Source: Vanessa cardui (taxonomy: Eukaryota; Arthropoda; Insecta; Lepidoptera; Nymphalidae). Taken from it: DNA of 64,000 nucleotides. Every line of letters begins with the position of its first letter. Within the stretch, counting starts at the first letter, position 1. The DNA is taken from contig NC_061129.1 of NCBI RefSeq assembly GCF_905220365.1, positions 7,006,803 to 7,070,802 of the forward strand, in the 5' to 3' direction. Made by a program: the position numbers and the translations under genes. Positions 11,156 to 22,600 of the stretch are shown piece by piece. Under the pieces are notes generated by a model. That model had not been told where the DNA came from, made no database searches, and saw only the letters and a program-made list of their open reading frames with translations.

Positions 11156-13562
11156 TTATGGTACTGCTTAGTACTTAATTTTAGCCATTTATACATCTCG
11201 TTTCCGTTTCCTTAAACTAAGTAGCGAATTTAATAATAAATATATATATTATCAATATGACCCTGGAGTTAGACAGAGTAAGTAATGAAACATGCCTCAC
11301 ATAAAATATATTTTAAAATAATGTGTTCACAGATAAAAAGACATCGTTTGATTACCATTGGGGTATAGATAAAATATGCTAACGAAACGAGTCCTGATGA
11401 GCTGTATTTTATGTTTGATATCGAGAATAAAAGTAAAAACAAGGCATCATATCGGTTCTCAATTCGCGAAGATATCACAGCATGAAAAAGGCAGCCACGG
11501 CAATTTATTGAACTCAGCTAAAGCAGTAGCAATATAAATTAAAATACACATTTTTATATTAAGTATTAAAAAAACATGTTACGAATTTTAAATTATTAAC
11601 TGCATATACATAAGGTTTAAAATCGATACAATATTTAATGTTAACCTATTTTCTGCAATAGGTTACTGACATCTATTGGTACCAAACATAACTATATTTT
11701 ATCAAAAATAACTTTAAAGAAACAAGAGACGTGCATGTCTAAACAGTTAAATACTTTTGCCAAAGATGTCGCTAGCTTATTATAAATACTTAAGTCAACA
11801 TTCATATTCTACTAGCGACATCTTATGTCAAAGAGGTTCAGCTGTAAGACACAAAATAAGTCAGTACATTCGCTACTAGATGGCGTTGTTAAATTAAATA
11901 AAGATATATTTTATTACAAATTAATTCATTAAATTTAAATTAATGATTAAAATAAAATCGAAATGAAAAAGTAAAAATTACCTCAACTGCAATACTACAA
12001 AACTGCTAATCAGTAGCATAAAACCATAACAGCAGACATAAAAATTAAAAAAAATAAATAATTGTAAATCTAACAAAAACATACAAATTAACAATATACC
12101 ATGACAAAACATGCCTATGAAGATATAAATATGAAAAATAATAATTGAAAAAAAAATGGATAATGACTGGCATAGAATGCACACTTTTCACTTTGGTGTA
12201 ATACCTACATTGTAAAATCTTAACCTGTTAGATGCACTAGATATGGAATTACTGAGAAAACATTTTTCAAAATTCATCTCATGTGAGGATGAATATAATT
12301 CGTCATTTCCGATGTTAGAAGTAAGAAACCAAAATTTAGGTTAATGTTAACGAGTTAAAAACACTTTTAGTCTCAAGTTATAAGTTCATGAAACCCTGCT
12401 GCACTACAGAAATCATAATAATATCGCTTTCACGCTACAGTAGAATACCATAGGAAGTAATTAAAATACAAAAGAGATAATATGAAATAAGTGTTGAACT
12501 GACATCGGCCAACAGTCACTTTTTCATCCGAAGGTTGCAAAGAGCTTACTTGGCAATCTATAAATATGAGGTTTCCATTACAGCTTATAATCTATGGTAG
12601 TTTTAGTAGGCTAGAAATCACAGATCATTATGTAGATAGTATGAAAGCCGAGCTTGTCACGTTCTTTATACCTTTGATGACGTCATCATATCCATACTTA
12701 AACATCATTATAAATATTTTAAAATTAGTAAACTCTACTTGAGCACAAAATACTAACCGCGGTAGATAATACCCTCGATTGATCGACCCCAGAAGATAAA
12801 CGGTTTATAAAACACAAGTTTTATAAAGGTCACACATTCAAACACAAACTAAAGTAGGCGTTAAATTTGGCAATAGCGCAAACTTCAACGTTTTGGTGGG
12901 CCCGCTTGCGGTATCTAGATTCTCCAAATAAGTTGATAGTACCAAGAAATTCGGTTGTTTCTACATCTTTTAAGTCTCCGTTTTAAAATACGTTTGTATA
13001 ACAAATAAAATGAGTAATCTTACACTTAAGTTAGGAGTAGTGAATTTATACAGTATGGTCTTTAACTGCGAACAATATGTTAATGAAACTCAAACAGTTA
13101 ACTATTTCAGCGAGAGCATTGTTCAGATCGTTATAAATTGACAGACGTATCTTTATTTTAAAAGCTAATTAAGTGTTATCAACGCATAACTGTCTCGTCT
13201 TAATTACAAAAAAAAAGAAATAATTAAATTAATAAAGAAATTCAATGCAAAATACACCCAAAATCCTTACGAGATGAAACTCTCACAATAATTGGATCAA
13301 ATGAGCTCTTCCTGTTTACTTTAATCCTCTAAACCCAATTTTGTATAAAGAAATTCATTCAAACGCAACGTGTGATATGCCGTAGTGACCGTATCATGCC
13401 AACCGTTTCTTACTGCACATAAGATTATACACAAAATAAAATAACATTACAAGTTTATTAAAGTTACCGAAGCTAATTTTTTGGCACAATTATCGCTCTT
13501 ATTATGAAAATGTTTAACAGTATTGTATTTTTTCATTTAGCACGAAGTAAATTACTTAGATA
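11156..13562. other. Intergenic, no gene seen
   Basis: AT-rich. Contains the inverted repeat described at 11764-11823 and a TGACGTCA palindrome at 12678-12685. No coding frame with splice context was recognised. Confidence 0.5.
11764..11823. repeat. 12-bp perfect inverted repeat, AGATGTCGCTAG
   Basis: AGATGTCGCTAG at 11764-11775 faces CTAGCGACATCT at 11812-11823 with a 36-bp spacer. Fifty bases further on, 11873-11887 reads CTACTAGATGGCGTT. These resemble termini of a dispersed element, but no target-site duplication was identified. Confidence 0.5.
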
Positions 13563-13856
13563 AAAGTAAAGTAACAGCCTGTACACTTCCTACTGCTGAG
13601 ATGAGGCCTGCTCTTGCATTAAGGAGATGGTTTGGAACATATTTCACCACGCTGTTCCAATGCGGGTTGGTGGAATGCACATGTAGCAGAATTTCAATGA
13701 AATTAGACACATGCAAATGTTTTCCTTCACCGCCGAACACGAGATAAATTATAAACTCAAATTAAGCACATATATATAAAGGTGCTTGCCTGGATTTGAA
13801 ACCGAAATCATCGGTTAAGATGCACGCATTCTAACCACTGAGCCATCTCAGCTCAC
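13563..13856 (-). mobile_element. tRNA-derived SINE with AGTAA-type tail
   Basis: Complete copy on the - strand, from the GAGCTGAGATGGCTCAGTGG head to GTGTACAGGCTG and a remnant AAAGTAAAGTAA tail, like the copy at 3641-3952. Confidence 0.9.
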
Positions 13857-14106
13857 TTAGATAAAATGTAATCATAATTATATTATCTTTCCGCCTAAGC
13901 CGTACTATATAGTTATATGTATAATTAAGAAGTGGATATTTGTATTTTTATAAAAAGAAGAACAACAAAATCAGCGACCTGACATTACGTTTCGCGACTT
14001 TTTTAGTAACTGAAAAACTTTCTAATATTTTAAAAAATAAATTTTAATACAAATTATAAAGTTGTATGTTATAATTTTTTCTAAGGATTAATATATGAAA
14101 TAGAAT

Positions 14107-14215
14107 GGCGGACGGGAAAATGAGGAACCTGATGATAAGTGGTCACCGACGACGACGCGTCGTCCAAAGATATTAGCGTCGTAATAAAAAACGTTCACCA
14201 ATGTGCCGATACCTG
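14107..14215 (+). repeat. Decayed LINE-tail-like fragment
   Basis: The stretch CTGATGATAAGTGGTCACC, then TTAGCGTCGTAATAAAAAA and TCACCAATGTGCC, matches the pattern of a common lepidopteran LINE-derived repeat (CTGATGGTAAGTGGTCACC type). It contains a perfect 14-bp palindrome GACGACGCGTCGTC at 14151-14164. Confidence 0.5.
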
Positions 14216-15114
14216 CAATACGCTGTCTGGAAGGCCGAGTATCTCCAGGATATGCTATATGCAATTATAATTTGATAATAAACAAAAAAACAGCGATGTC
14301 TGCAGAACTGACAAATCTTATGTTGCATCTTCAAGCTGTCTTCCTTACGGCAAACATCGTTTTTCGACGGTTTCCACAGCTGTATTAAAATAACACACCA
14401 CATATTTTTTGCATAATAAGTATCAAATTTGGATACAAAATTTAAATAAATAAAATTTCTCATACATAGTTGAACATTTATTACATACATATGCTAATAC
14501 GATATTGCGAAGATTTTTTTTCTTATCATCCAAAATCCTAGTGCCACGAGCTTGTCATCAAATTTTGACCAAAGCCATAAAATTATCCATACGATTTTTA
14601 AATGCTTACTAAATTATATATCAATAATAGTATAGATATAGAAGAAAATATACATTGGAAATGTCGTTAGTAGTGCCCTGTGGATTTACTTGCGTAATTT
14701 TGTATTATAGCATAAAAATAATAAAACCTAACAATATTACGCATTAGAAAATGTTTTATATAGTAGAAACCCTTTTATTATTTAATGCTAGTTATATTAA
14801 AGATCTGTGAAAATATTTTTTACTTACATTTGTCTTAAATAACGTTAAACAAATGTTTTGAACCCAAAGATATAATAGTTATAACTTTTGATAGACCCAA
14901 TTGATTTCTTTGAAACAAATATTAATGGTACCTTAGAATATTTCCTATAGTGAGGCAATGATTATATTTGTAATTTTTACCCCTTTCAAATATTACATCG
15001 ACAAAATCAAAAGTAATAATGATAGTTGTTTCCATGTCTAATAAAACCATTATTTGACACGGATATATGTTTTATGATATCTCAGAATGACAATTCTATT
15101 TTATTGACACATAG

Positions 15115-15200
15115 GTATGTACAAACCAGCGACCAGCCCCGGCTTTCAACGGATGCAAAGCTGGTACTAAATATACTACTGAATGTTTTATATGTAACGT
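15115..15200 (+). repeat. Helitron-like terminal fragment (CCAGCGACC...)
   Basis: Shares an ordered motif set with 24700-24780: AGCGAYC, GCCCCGrCTT, GGrTGCAA and TACTAAATATACTA. This is the usual look of the end of a butterfly non-autonomous Helitron (CTAGCGACCCGCCCCGGC type). Confidence 0.45.
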
Positions 15201-15954
15201 TCTCAGATTTTTTCAACAGTTCACGGCCATATTAATCTGTATTAAATGCATAGTGTATTTAAGGTAGGTACTTAGTTAAGTAAGCACTAATGTTGTCTTA
15301 AAATCGCTTCACCAGTAACCTATTATTTCTCGTAAAAATTAATTTTGGGTTATCATTAAAGGTAGACAGATACCATCCATGACTTACTTAAAGATCTTTT
15401 TAATGATTGTGTACAATGTAGAAAATTATTTTGAACGTGAGGTTTGCAATGAAAGCAAAAAAAATATATGTTTATGGTTCTCTACTATATTATACATGCA
15501 CTATACTTATAAACTTTCATCTTGGATTACTTCATCTATTTAATATTAAATCCCTTTCGTAGTTTTAAAAATCTAAGCGTTTTATTATTTATATTTAATA
15601 AACAAACACATCAAAAAATCACATCATCTTTGGGTAATTTAATAAATTCGTTTTTAGGATGTTTACTTTTTTAAGTGCGATAATATATTATATTAACATT
15701 GCTTTAATAAATGAATGCAAATAACATTTATTGATAAGATAGGGAAAAAAAATAATAGAAAAATTCCAAAAGTAATAAATTTTAACTCGGTTACATATAT
15801 ATATATCAGAACGCTTTAAAAAAACAATCAGAGTGGAATAGAATTTGTATCATTGTTAATAGTAATATGCATTAGCTTTAACGATCTTCAAATAGCGCGT
15901 GGTTAGTAGTGTCACAAGATCCCTTAATTAATTTGAGACAACATCACAAGAGAG

Positions 15955-16180
15955 GCGTAGTGCGCGGCGCGCTCCGACCCGGCTCTGGCGTCTGTGTTTA
16001 CACATTGTCCACGGCAATTATTACGGCAATCGTTTATGTGCAAACGTACTAAGTGTTCGTGTAAATCCTGAAACTGACCAGACCACGGCATCGTCGCAGC
16101 TGCGGTTCAAGGCTCCGCTGAGCTACGTGATCGCGTCGAGGTGCTAACACAAAAGACCTCCACGATCACGTAGTCGAGAC
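15955..16180 (+). promoter_or_regulatory. CpG-rich putative promoter/leader for the 16.4-kb first exon
   Basis: A sharp GC and CpG rise in AT-rich DNA (GCGCGGCGCGCTCCGACCCG near 15963), 220-450 bp before the ATG at 16401. No TATA box is evident. It contains a strong stem-loop at 16120-16178. Promoter function is inferred from composition and position. Confidence 0.45.
16120..16178 (+). repeat. Long imperfect stem-loop in putative 5' leader
   Basis: GAGCTACGTGATCGCGTCGAGGT pairs with ACCTCCACGATCACGTAGTC across a 12-nt loop (GCTAACACAAAAG region); about 18-20 pairs with a small bulge. GC content is much higher than the surroundings. Confidence 0.6.
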
Positions 16181-16400
16181 AGCTGACTTCTGTATTATTT
16201 TTTATCAGTACTCTTTCCACTTCACCTTCGACAAATATCTTATCAATTCCTGTCAATGGTTAGTTCAAAATACTTCCGATCAAATTTGCTTTATCTATCT
16301 GCGTTAGCGATTTGGCTGCTTTAAAACATTGAGATACACACATGATATCATTATGAGGTTTCATGTTCAATACGCCTGAGATATATGTTCTAGAAACAAA

Positions 16401-16619
16401 ATGAAAACTCGAGACCCTAAAGAGCAGAAGCCTAAAATAAAACCAGATAAAGTTGTGAACAAACGAGACAAAAAAGGAGTCAAACAAGACAGTCGAAGTG
16501 GAAAACGTGCACCGGTGTCGCCACCTCAGCATCGGGCGAAACGATCCGGGGTGGTTGCTGTGAAACTGCACTTAGAGACTACTGGTGGTACAGGGAGGAC
16601 ATCCAGATCAGCAACGGCG
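16401..16619 (+). CDS. Candidate alternative first coding exon (basic N-terminus) of NHA paralog 2
   Basis: ATG in good insect context (ACAAAATG), preceded by an in-frame TGA at 16377-16379, then 73 codons to a GTAATG donor. The peptide is strongly basic (MKTRDPKEQKPKIKPDK, later SGKRAPVSPPQHRAKRSG), with normal codon usage unlike its AT-rich flanks. It ends in phase 0; spliced to 37567 it would read on through VRKTSVR into the Met at 37588, giving an 80-residue extension. The 5' location of a CpG-rich region supports a promoter. It could instead belong to another gene or have intervening exons; the match of phase alone has a one-in-three chance. Confidence 0.5.
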
Positions 16620-19600
16620 GTAATGATTATATTTTTATATCCGTAGTATTATAGGTGAACCTACAGATTATATATTTAATAATTATGATAAAATAAAAAA
16701 AATAAAAATAATATTCACCTTCTAACAATTTGATAACACATCTTTATTGCATAAAAAAATAACAAATTAAAGCAGAAAAAAAAACTATAATATAGGTCAC
16801 TTGTAACGTATTTGTTTTTATGGCCTTTTATAGCATTTAAAGATCTTGTAAAGATATGAAAAGTCCTTTAAAAAAAAAACAAGTTTAAATTATTACGACA
16901 ATACAATTTGAGAAGCCAAGAATGGTGTTGAATACTAAATAATAACGAATATTCTCCGCGACTGCGTCAATACCTACACTTCGGCCGTGAAGCGAAACCA
17001 TGTGATTCGTTTATCACATTACCGAGATCGTGACAAAGAAAGATTATCGACCTGTAAAAATATTATCACCTTGGGGATAACACCTTATAACCAGTGAAAT
17101 AACTACAGTAATATCTTATTTAAATCTCACTGTCCTGCGAAACATTTTACAAATGGCGTTTGCATTTCATTGTATTGGTCACAAGACCGATTAGAGCCAT
17201 AAGCAGTGCTCATATTTACATTCATCATCTATATTCAGAAGCCGAAAATATTTATCTTTATATTTATGTTGTGACATGTCTATTTTTAATACCTTACCAC
17301 CTAATATCGTTAATGGGGAGGTTATTGAGCGCCATAACCATAACTGAAACCATACACATATAAGCTACGGTTTCGGATAGATTTTTATCTCGGATATCAG
17401 TATCTATCTATCCGATATATAGATAAAATCATCCGAAAACTGATAAAAAAATATTTTTATAATTTAATTTTTGCACATACTTAAAAATAGTTAGTTAGGC
17501 TAATTGTTTTATTATTGATTATCTATTTTTCTCTTTTACAATTCTAATATATGAAACTGCAACTAACTTGGTCAATTTAAAATAATTTCGTATCAATATC
17601 TGCAACCGGTAATATAATTCATTTACCCATAAAAAATCCTTAATCCTAGTTCATAATATACATGGCTATCGTTCTATAGTCTATTGCAATCGAAGAAAGT
17701 ATAAGAATCAACAAACGTTAGATTTACCATTCAAATTGCTAACAGCTCAGCTATACTGAAGACTATTTAACAGTTGACTTAACTAATATGTATTTATTCA
17801 TAATACAACACAATTTTTTCTACCTCTACCTATATCCACTTTAACTTTCCTTCAATCGATGTTCAAAACACCATTTAATCACAAAACCATCAATAGTATC
17901 ATTGATTCGTTATTTATTCAATTTTACCAATGATATCATGCCAGTTCAATATTATACAAAATTAAATACTCCTTACAAAATCACACATTACTTAGTATAA
18001 TTAAACTGATGGCCTATTAATTAGCAGACGGTTCTATTATTAAAAGTAAATATGTACATATGATCAATATAACGTACAATCTTGACTCAATATATTATAC
18101 ATCTATTCATTAGACAGTTGGAGACAAACTGTAAGCCAATATTTAGAACTTAATTAATATGAAACACCTAACTAAGAATATAAACTAGAACAAATATTTA
18201 ACATTTTTATTACTTATTAGTAGAAGATTATTTTAACAGTATGGTAGCATTTTATAAATTATAAACTTATAAAATGATAAGAAACATTTTATTACTTTAA
18301 TTTGTGATTTTAATTCACCTAGCGCTCATCCAGCTCGATGTTTTCTGGGTGTATTTCATGTAGGATGAAAATGTGCCATGAATTTGTGTATACACCAACC
18401 CACACTGGAACAGCAAGTTGCTCCAAACTCCTGAAAAGGAAAGGTGGCTTTAGTCCGTATGGAATATTTGTAATGGAATATTTTGAAAATTGAAATATGG
18501 GAGAACAAGCTATCAACACAATTATCGTTATAAAGAATTCGTCTTTTATCATTTATCTCCAATCATGTGACAGCCTCTCGATTTTATTTCGTTTTTTGTT
18601 TACAAAATATTCGTAAGATAATAATCATAAAATTTTCAACTTATTTGTTTAAGGCTTTTTACAAATAATTTTATAACTTGATAAAAATAAACTAATATTT
18701 CGTTTTTCCCATTGATATGGGTATTATTTTTTGTGGAAAACAAACATTTTAGTGCCTAATAAATAATGGGATAGTCAGTGCATAGTTACTACAAAAAGTA
18801 AAATTAATGTAGACATAATATACATATGTCCTTACTAATAATATGAAAGCGAAAGTAACTCTGTCCGTTACCTCTTTTCGCTTAAACCGCTGTACCAACT
18901 TAGATAAAATTTAGTGTAATTTTAATTTCGAGGCTACTTTTTTTTAATTTACCCCCGGAGGAAAAATTACCGTAAAGGTTTATAAGCTTTAAAGTTATAT
19001 AAATTTCGCGGAGTATAATCGTAGGTTCAGCTAGTACATACATAAATTGCTATGTATGTATTTACATACAGAGCAATTTTATACCTACGTGTATAGCTAT
19101 TCTTATGCATGCGTCCGTGCTACATTTACCACTTACAAAAGGGATATTTGTGAATAATTGTATTTGTTTGTAACCTATATAAATATTGGTATCTTGACAA
19201 TCTTTTATAAAATTATTAGGCTTCTAAATTAAAAATTGGTTTCCTCACGGTATTTTCCTTTACTACCCAACACGAGATCAATTAATTATAAACACAAATT
19301 AAGTACATAAAAATCCAATGGTGCTTGCTTGGGTTCGAACCTCAAAGCATCGCCTAAGATCGCCATCTCGGCTTTTACCACTGGGTCATCTCGGCTCTTG
19401 GCTTTTGAATACAACATTATTACCATCCTGAATTACAATTCATCACACGTTCATTTAAATTCATCATAATAGTTCTAAAACTGGCGATTCGAATTGCAAA
19501 GTGTAATGGCGACATTTATCAAACAACAAACGTTTAAAATTAATATGTTCTTTATTTTAAAAATGATTAGTACTTTGTGACAATTAAACTTAACTACATC

Positions 19601-22600
19601 CGTTATTATTATTTCCTCTTTTTTACATTATTATAAAAATATATAGTTCATTGTTCAAAACTAAAAGTAAGAACCTACTTACCCATGTAAAGTCGAGACA
19701 CGTAGCTAGCTTATAAAATACGTTATATTTTTAAAATAATTCTACACACACAATATCATCATTCAGTTCATTATAATGTAAGAAAATAATGTTTCAATAA
19801 CAAAACGTATTTCATTGTGAGAGGTACCGTGGTAAATTTTAGGAATTCGTTTGTATTATGCGTATATAATTTGTGTCTTATAATAATTTCATTGGGTTTT
19901 TAATAAAACCTCCTTATCTACTATAACGTCAACGTACTTGTGAGCATTTAAGCGATCGTAGAGTAGAGCTTACATCGACAGAGATTAAATCTCAAAAACA
20001 ATTTAATAGATTGCTCGATTGCATGCATGTCAAGCATGCATGTCAAACAAATTCCAACTGAATTGCAGTATAATAACGCTTAGTCTTTTATAAGCCTGGG
20101 CACTTGATGTCTCTTGGTCTTTAGATTTTAATCACAATCACATACTCTCCTCCTTTAAATCTTCTGATTACTTCTGAATACACCTAACTATAAAATTATT
20201 GAATTTTGAAATTATATAATATTTTGAATTTCAAATTTATCTCAAAAAAGTATTAACAACGATCAACATCAGTTATGTCGTTTTAAGATCTTTATTATAA
20301 AACAAATAATTTAAAATTTCATTTCAATATAAAACATTTGCTCGCGAGATATTTGTATTCAAAATTATTTGATTTTTTATTTAATTGTAAATTTTTCTCT
20401 ACGACAGTGTCAAGCATATAAGCACTAAATCACAGTTTTCAATATAATTAATATAAATAATATCATAGATTAGTTATTGTGATTAAGGCGAGTGCCTGTT
20501 GTAAACTTCTTGACGTGGTACTTCTCTTTTGATAATCCATGTCACTTCATATTAATCTCAGACAGATAATAAAAATCTCGAGAAATCTAATTTTTATAAG
20601 ATAAACATTTGTTATTGTAGTATTCTTTATCGGATAATACGATACAGGGCTATTGACGTCAACACCTAATTTTTTACTAGATATATTACTAAGAAACTTA
20701 CCTTTACAGTTTTTATTGAAAAGAAAGATTATTGTAAAGAAATTTTACTGTTACACGTATATTGATTATTAACAAATGATAATTAAAAAAAATGTAATAA
20801 TTTACAAATATAAATACACAGACTGACTGACTGACTGACATAAAAAATAAAGTTATGTAAGCAAACATTACAAATCAATCATTTTGAGCTATTATCAACT
20901 TATACCCAAACTTTCCACTCGTATAAAGTCAGGTAAAATACTTCATAATTCGACGTGCATACTTGTTTTATTTTTTATTTGCGATATTGAATTTGCTGAA
21001 CGTTTGATAATAACGGAAAATTCTTAGTGAGGACACTTTATTTCAAAAAGAAAATGTTACGTTTATTTAAATTATAGAAATGTATATTTTATTGTATGTC
21101 AAAGAATTAAATCGCAGACGGCCTTATCAAAACAAGAGCTATCTGTTCCAGACTTACCTTCAGAAAGAGGTGAGCTGTTCACACATCAATACAATTATAC
21201 AAAGATTTAAACATTGTAATACTTATATAACGTTTTAAAATAAAATATTAAAAGATAGGTTTAAACTAAGAAATATAAAAGTTTTATTTTAATTTTCAAG
21301 TTTTCTTTGCAAATCAAAATTTTAGCAATATATACATATCACTTGTAAATGTGCAGGTCAATAATCGCAAACTATCCAAATCCTGTCCAACCGTCTCTAG
21401 CGTCCATCATGCATCCGCTGTACCTTTAATAGCGGTTTACTTATCTCGGCTCTGATACTATTCTTTTACAATGTCAGGGGGACATCAAATTGTTCCTGCT
21501 CAATTATCAAGACATATATTTAAAAGTCGTTTTCATACTTTTTATTTAACAATAACATATTTCATAGCACATTCAATTTGTGCAAATTGTTACTTTTTTA
21601 TATTACTATTTATCGGCTCGCGTTTTATAGATCGTCAGGTATGTTTGTCTATGCCCTTCCTAATAGTTCCAAGCTTGCTCTATACCTAATTTCATCAAAC
21701 TTAGCAACAGACAGGCAGAGTACTTTCGCACTTATAATAGATATTATCTATACTAATAGATATAGCACATGAGAAATGCACGTCTTACTTAGGTATATAA
21801 GTTTCAAATGCTTAAACAATGAAACTTGCATTATTGAAAACAGATTATTAAAATGATGGTAGAATAACAACAAGTTATAGATTTCTTTTACATGCTTCAA
21901 AATGTTTAATGAAATTCACCTTTTTTGAAAAATCTTAATCGTTGATTGTTATATAAGTCTTTTTTTTTAGATGACAACCTATTTTATATACTTCATATCA
22001 AACTAACCGTAATTTAATCGGACATCACTTTATCTCATCAAAAGTGTGCCTCGAGCTGTCACAAACTATCAGTTAACGATCAGTCTTAAAACAATCCTTA
22101 GATGAAATAAGGTTACTATATCTGACATTTTATCTGAATCAATGATAGAAATCTTTCAACGTAATATCACAATACCTACACATTAGTTTACCGTTTAACA
22201 AATAACGTAGACCTTGTTTTCCATAAAAAAAAACACCGTAAAAAAGTGAAATACCTATGACGATGTAGAATGTCTCGCTTCTTGTCGCCACGTAGGTCAC
22301 TGAGTTCTCTCGCTGCTGTCGCCGCTGACAGTACTTCGCTGGTCATTTCAGTGTCGTGCCTCATCTCGCCCTTATCCCTTATCTCAGGCACTCGAGCCTC
22401 GTGACTCGAGGACCGCACTTACACTGTCTTTACTCTTTGTTTCATACGTTATCGACATCAGCTACCGAATTAACGCATAAAGTGCAATATATTCTACATA
22501 ATTTTACTAATGTTGACGAATTATATCATTAGTATTACATAGTGATCAGTGCCGCTGAATATTTATTTACGGTTCGTATTTTTAATTTTATTTTTTTAGT

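Larger units (their letters stand above)
13857..15954. other. Intergenic region between the NHA paralogs
   Basis: AT-rich, with two decayed repeats (14107-14215 and 15115-15200). No coding exon recognised. Open frames at 14173-14490 and 15026-15235 have no homology or splice support that can be seen. Confidence 0.5.

Noticed and set aside
21116..21167. Short exon-like frame ending LPSER with a GTGAGC donor, like the end of the 37588 exon
   Set aside because: The acceptor has no pyrimidine tract and the end phase (1) does not fit exon 47863 or 37567. The LPSER match is short enough to be chance.
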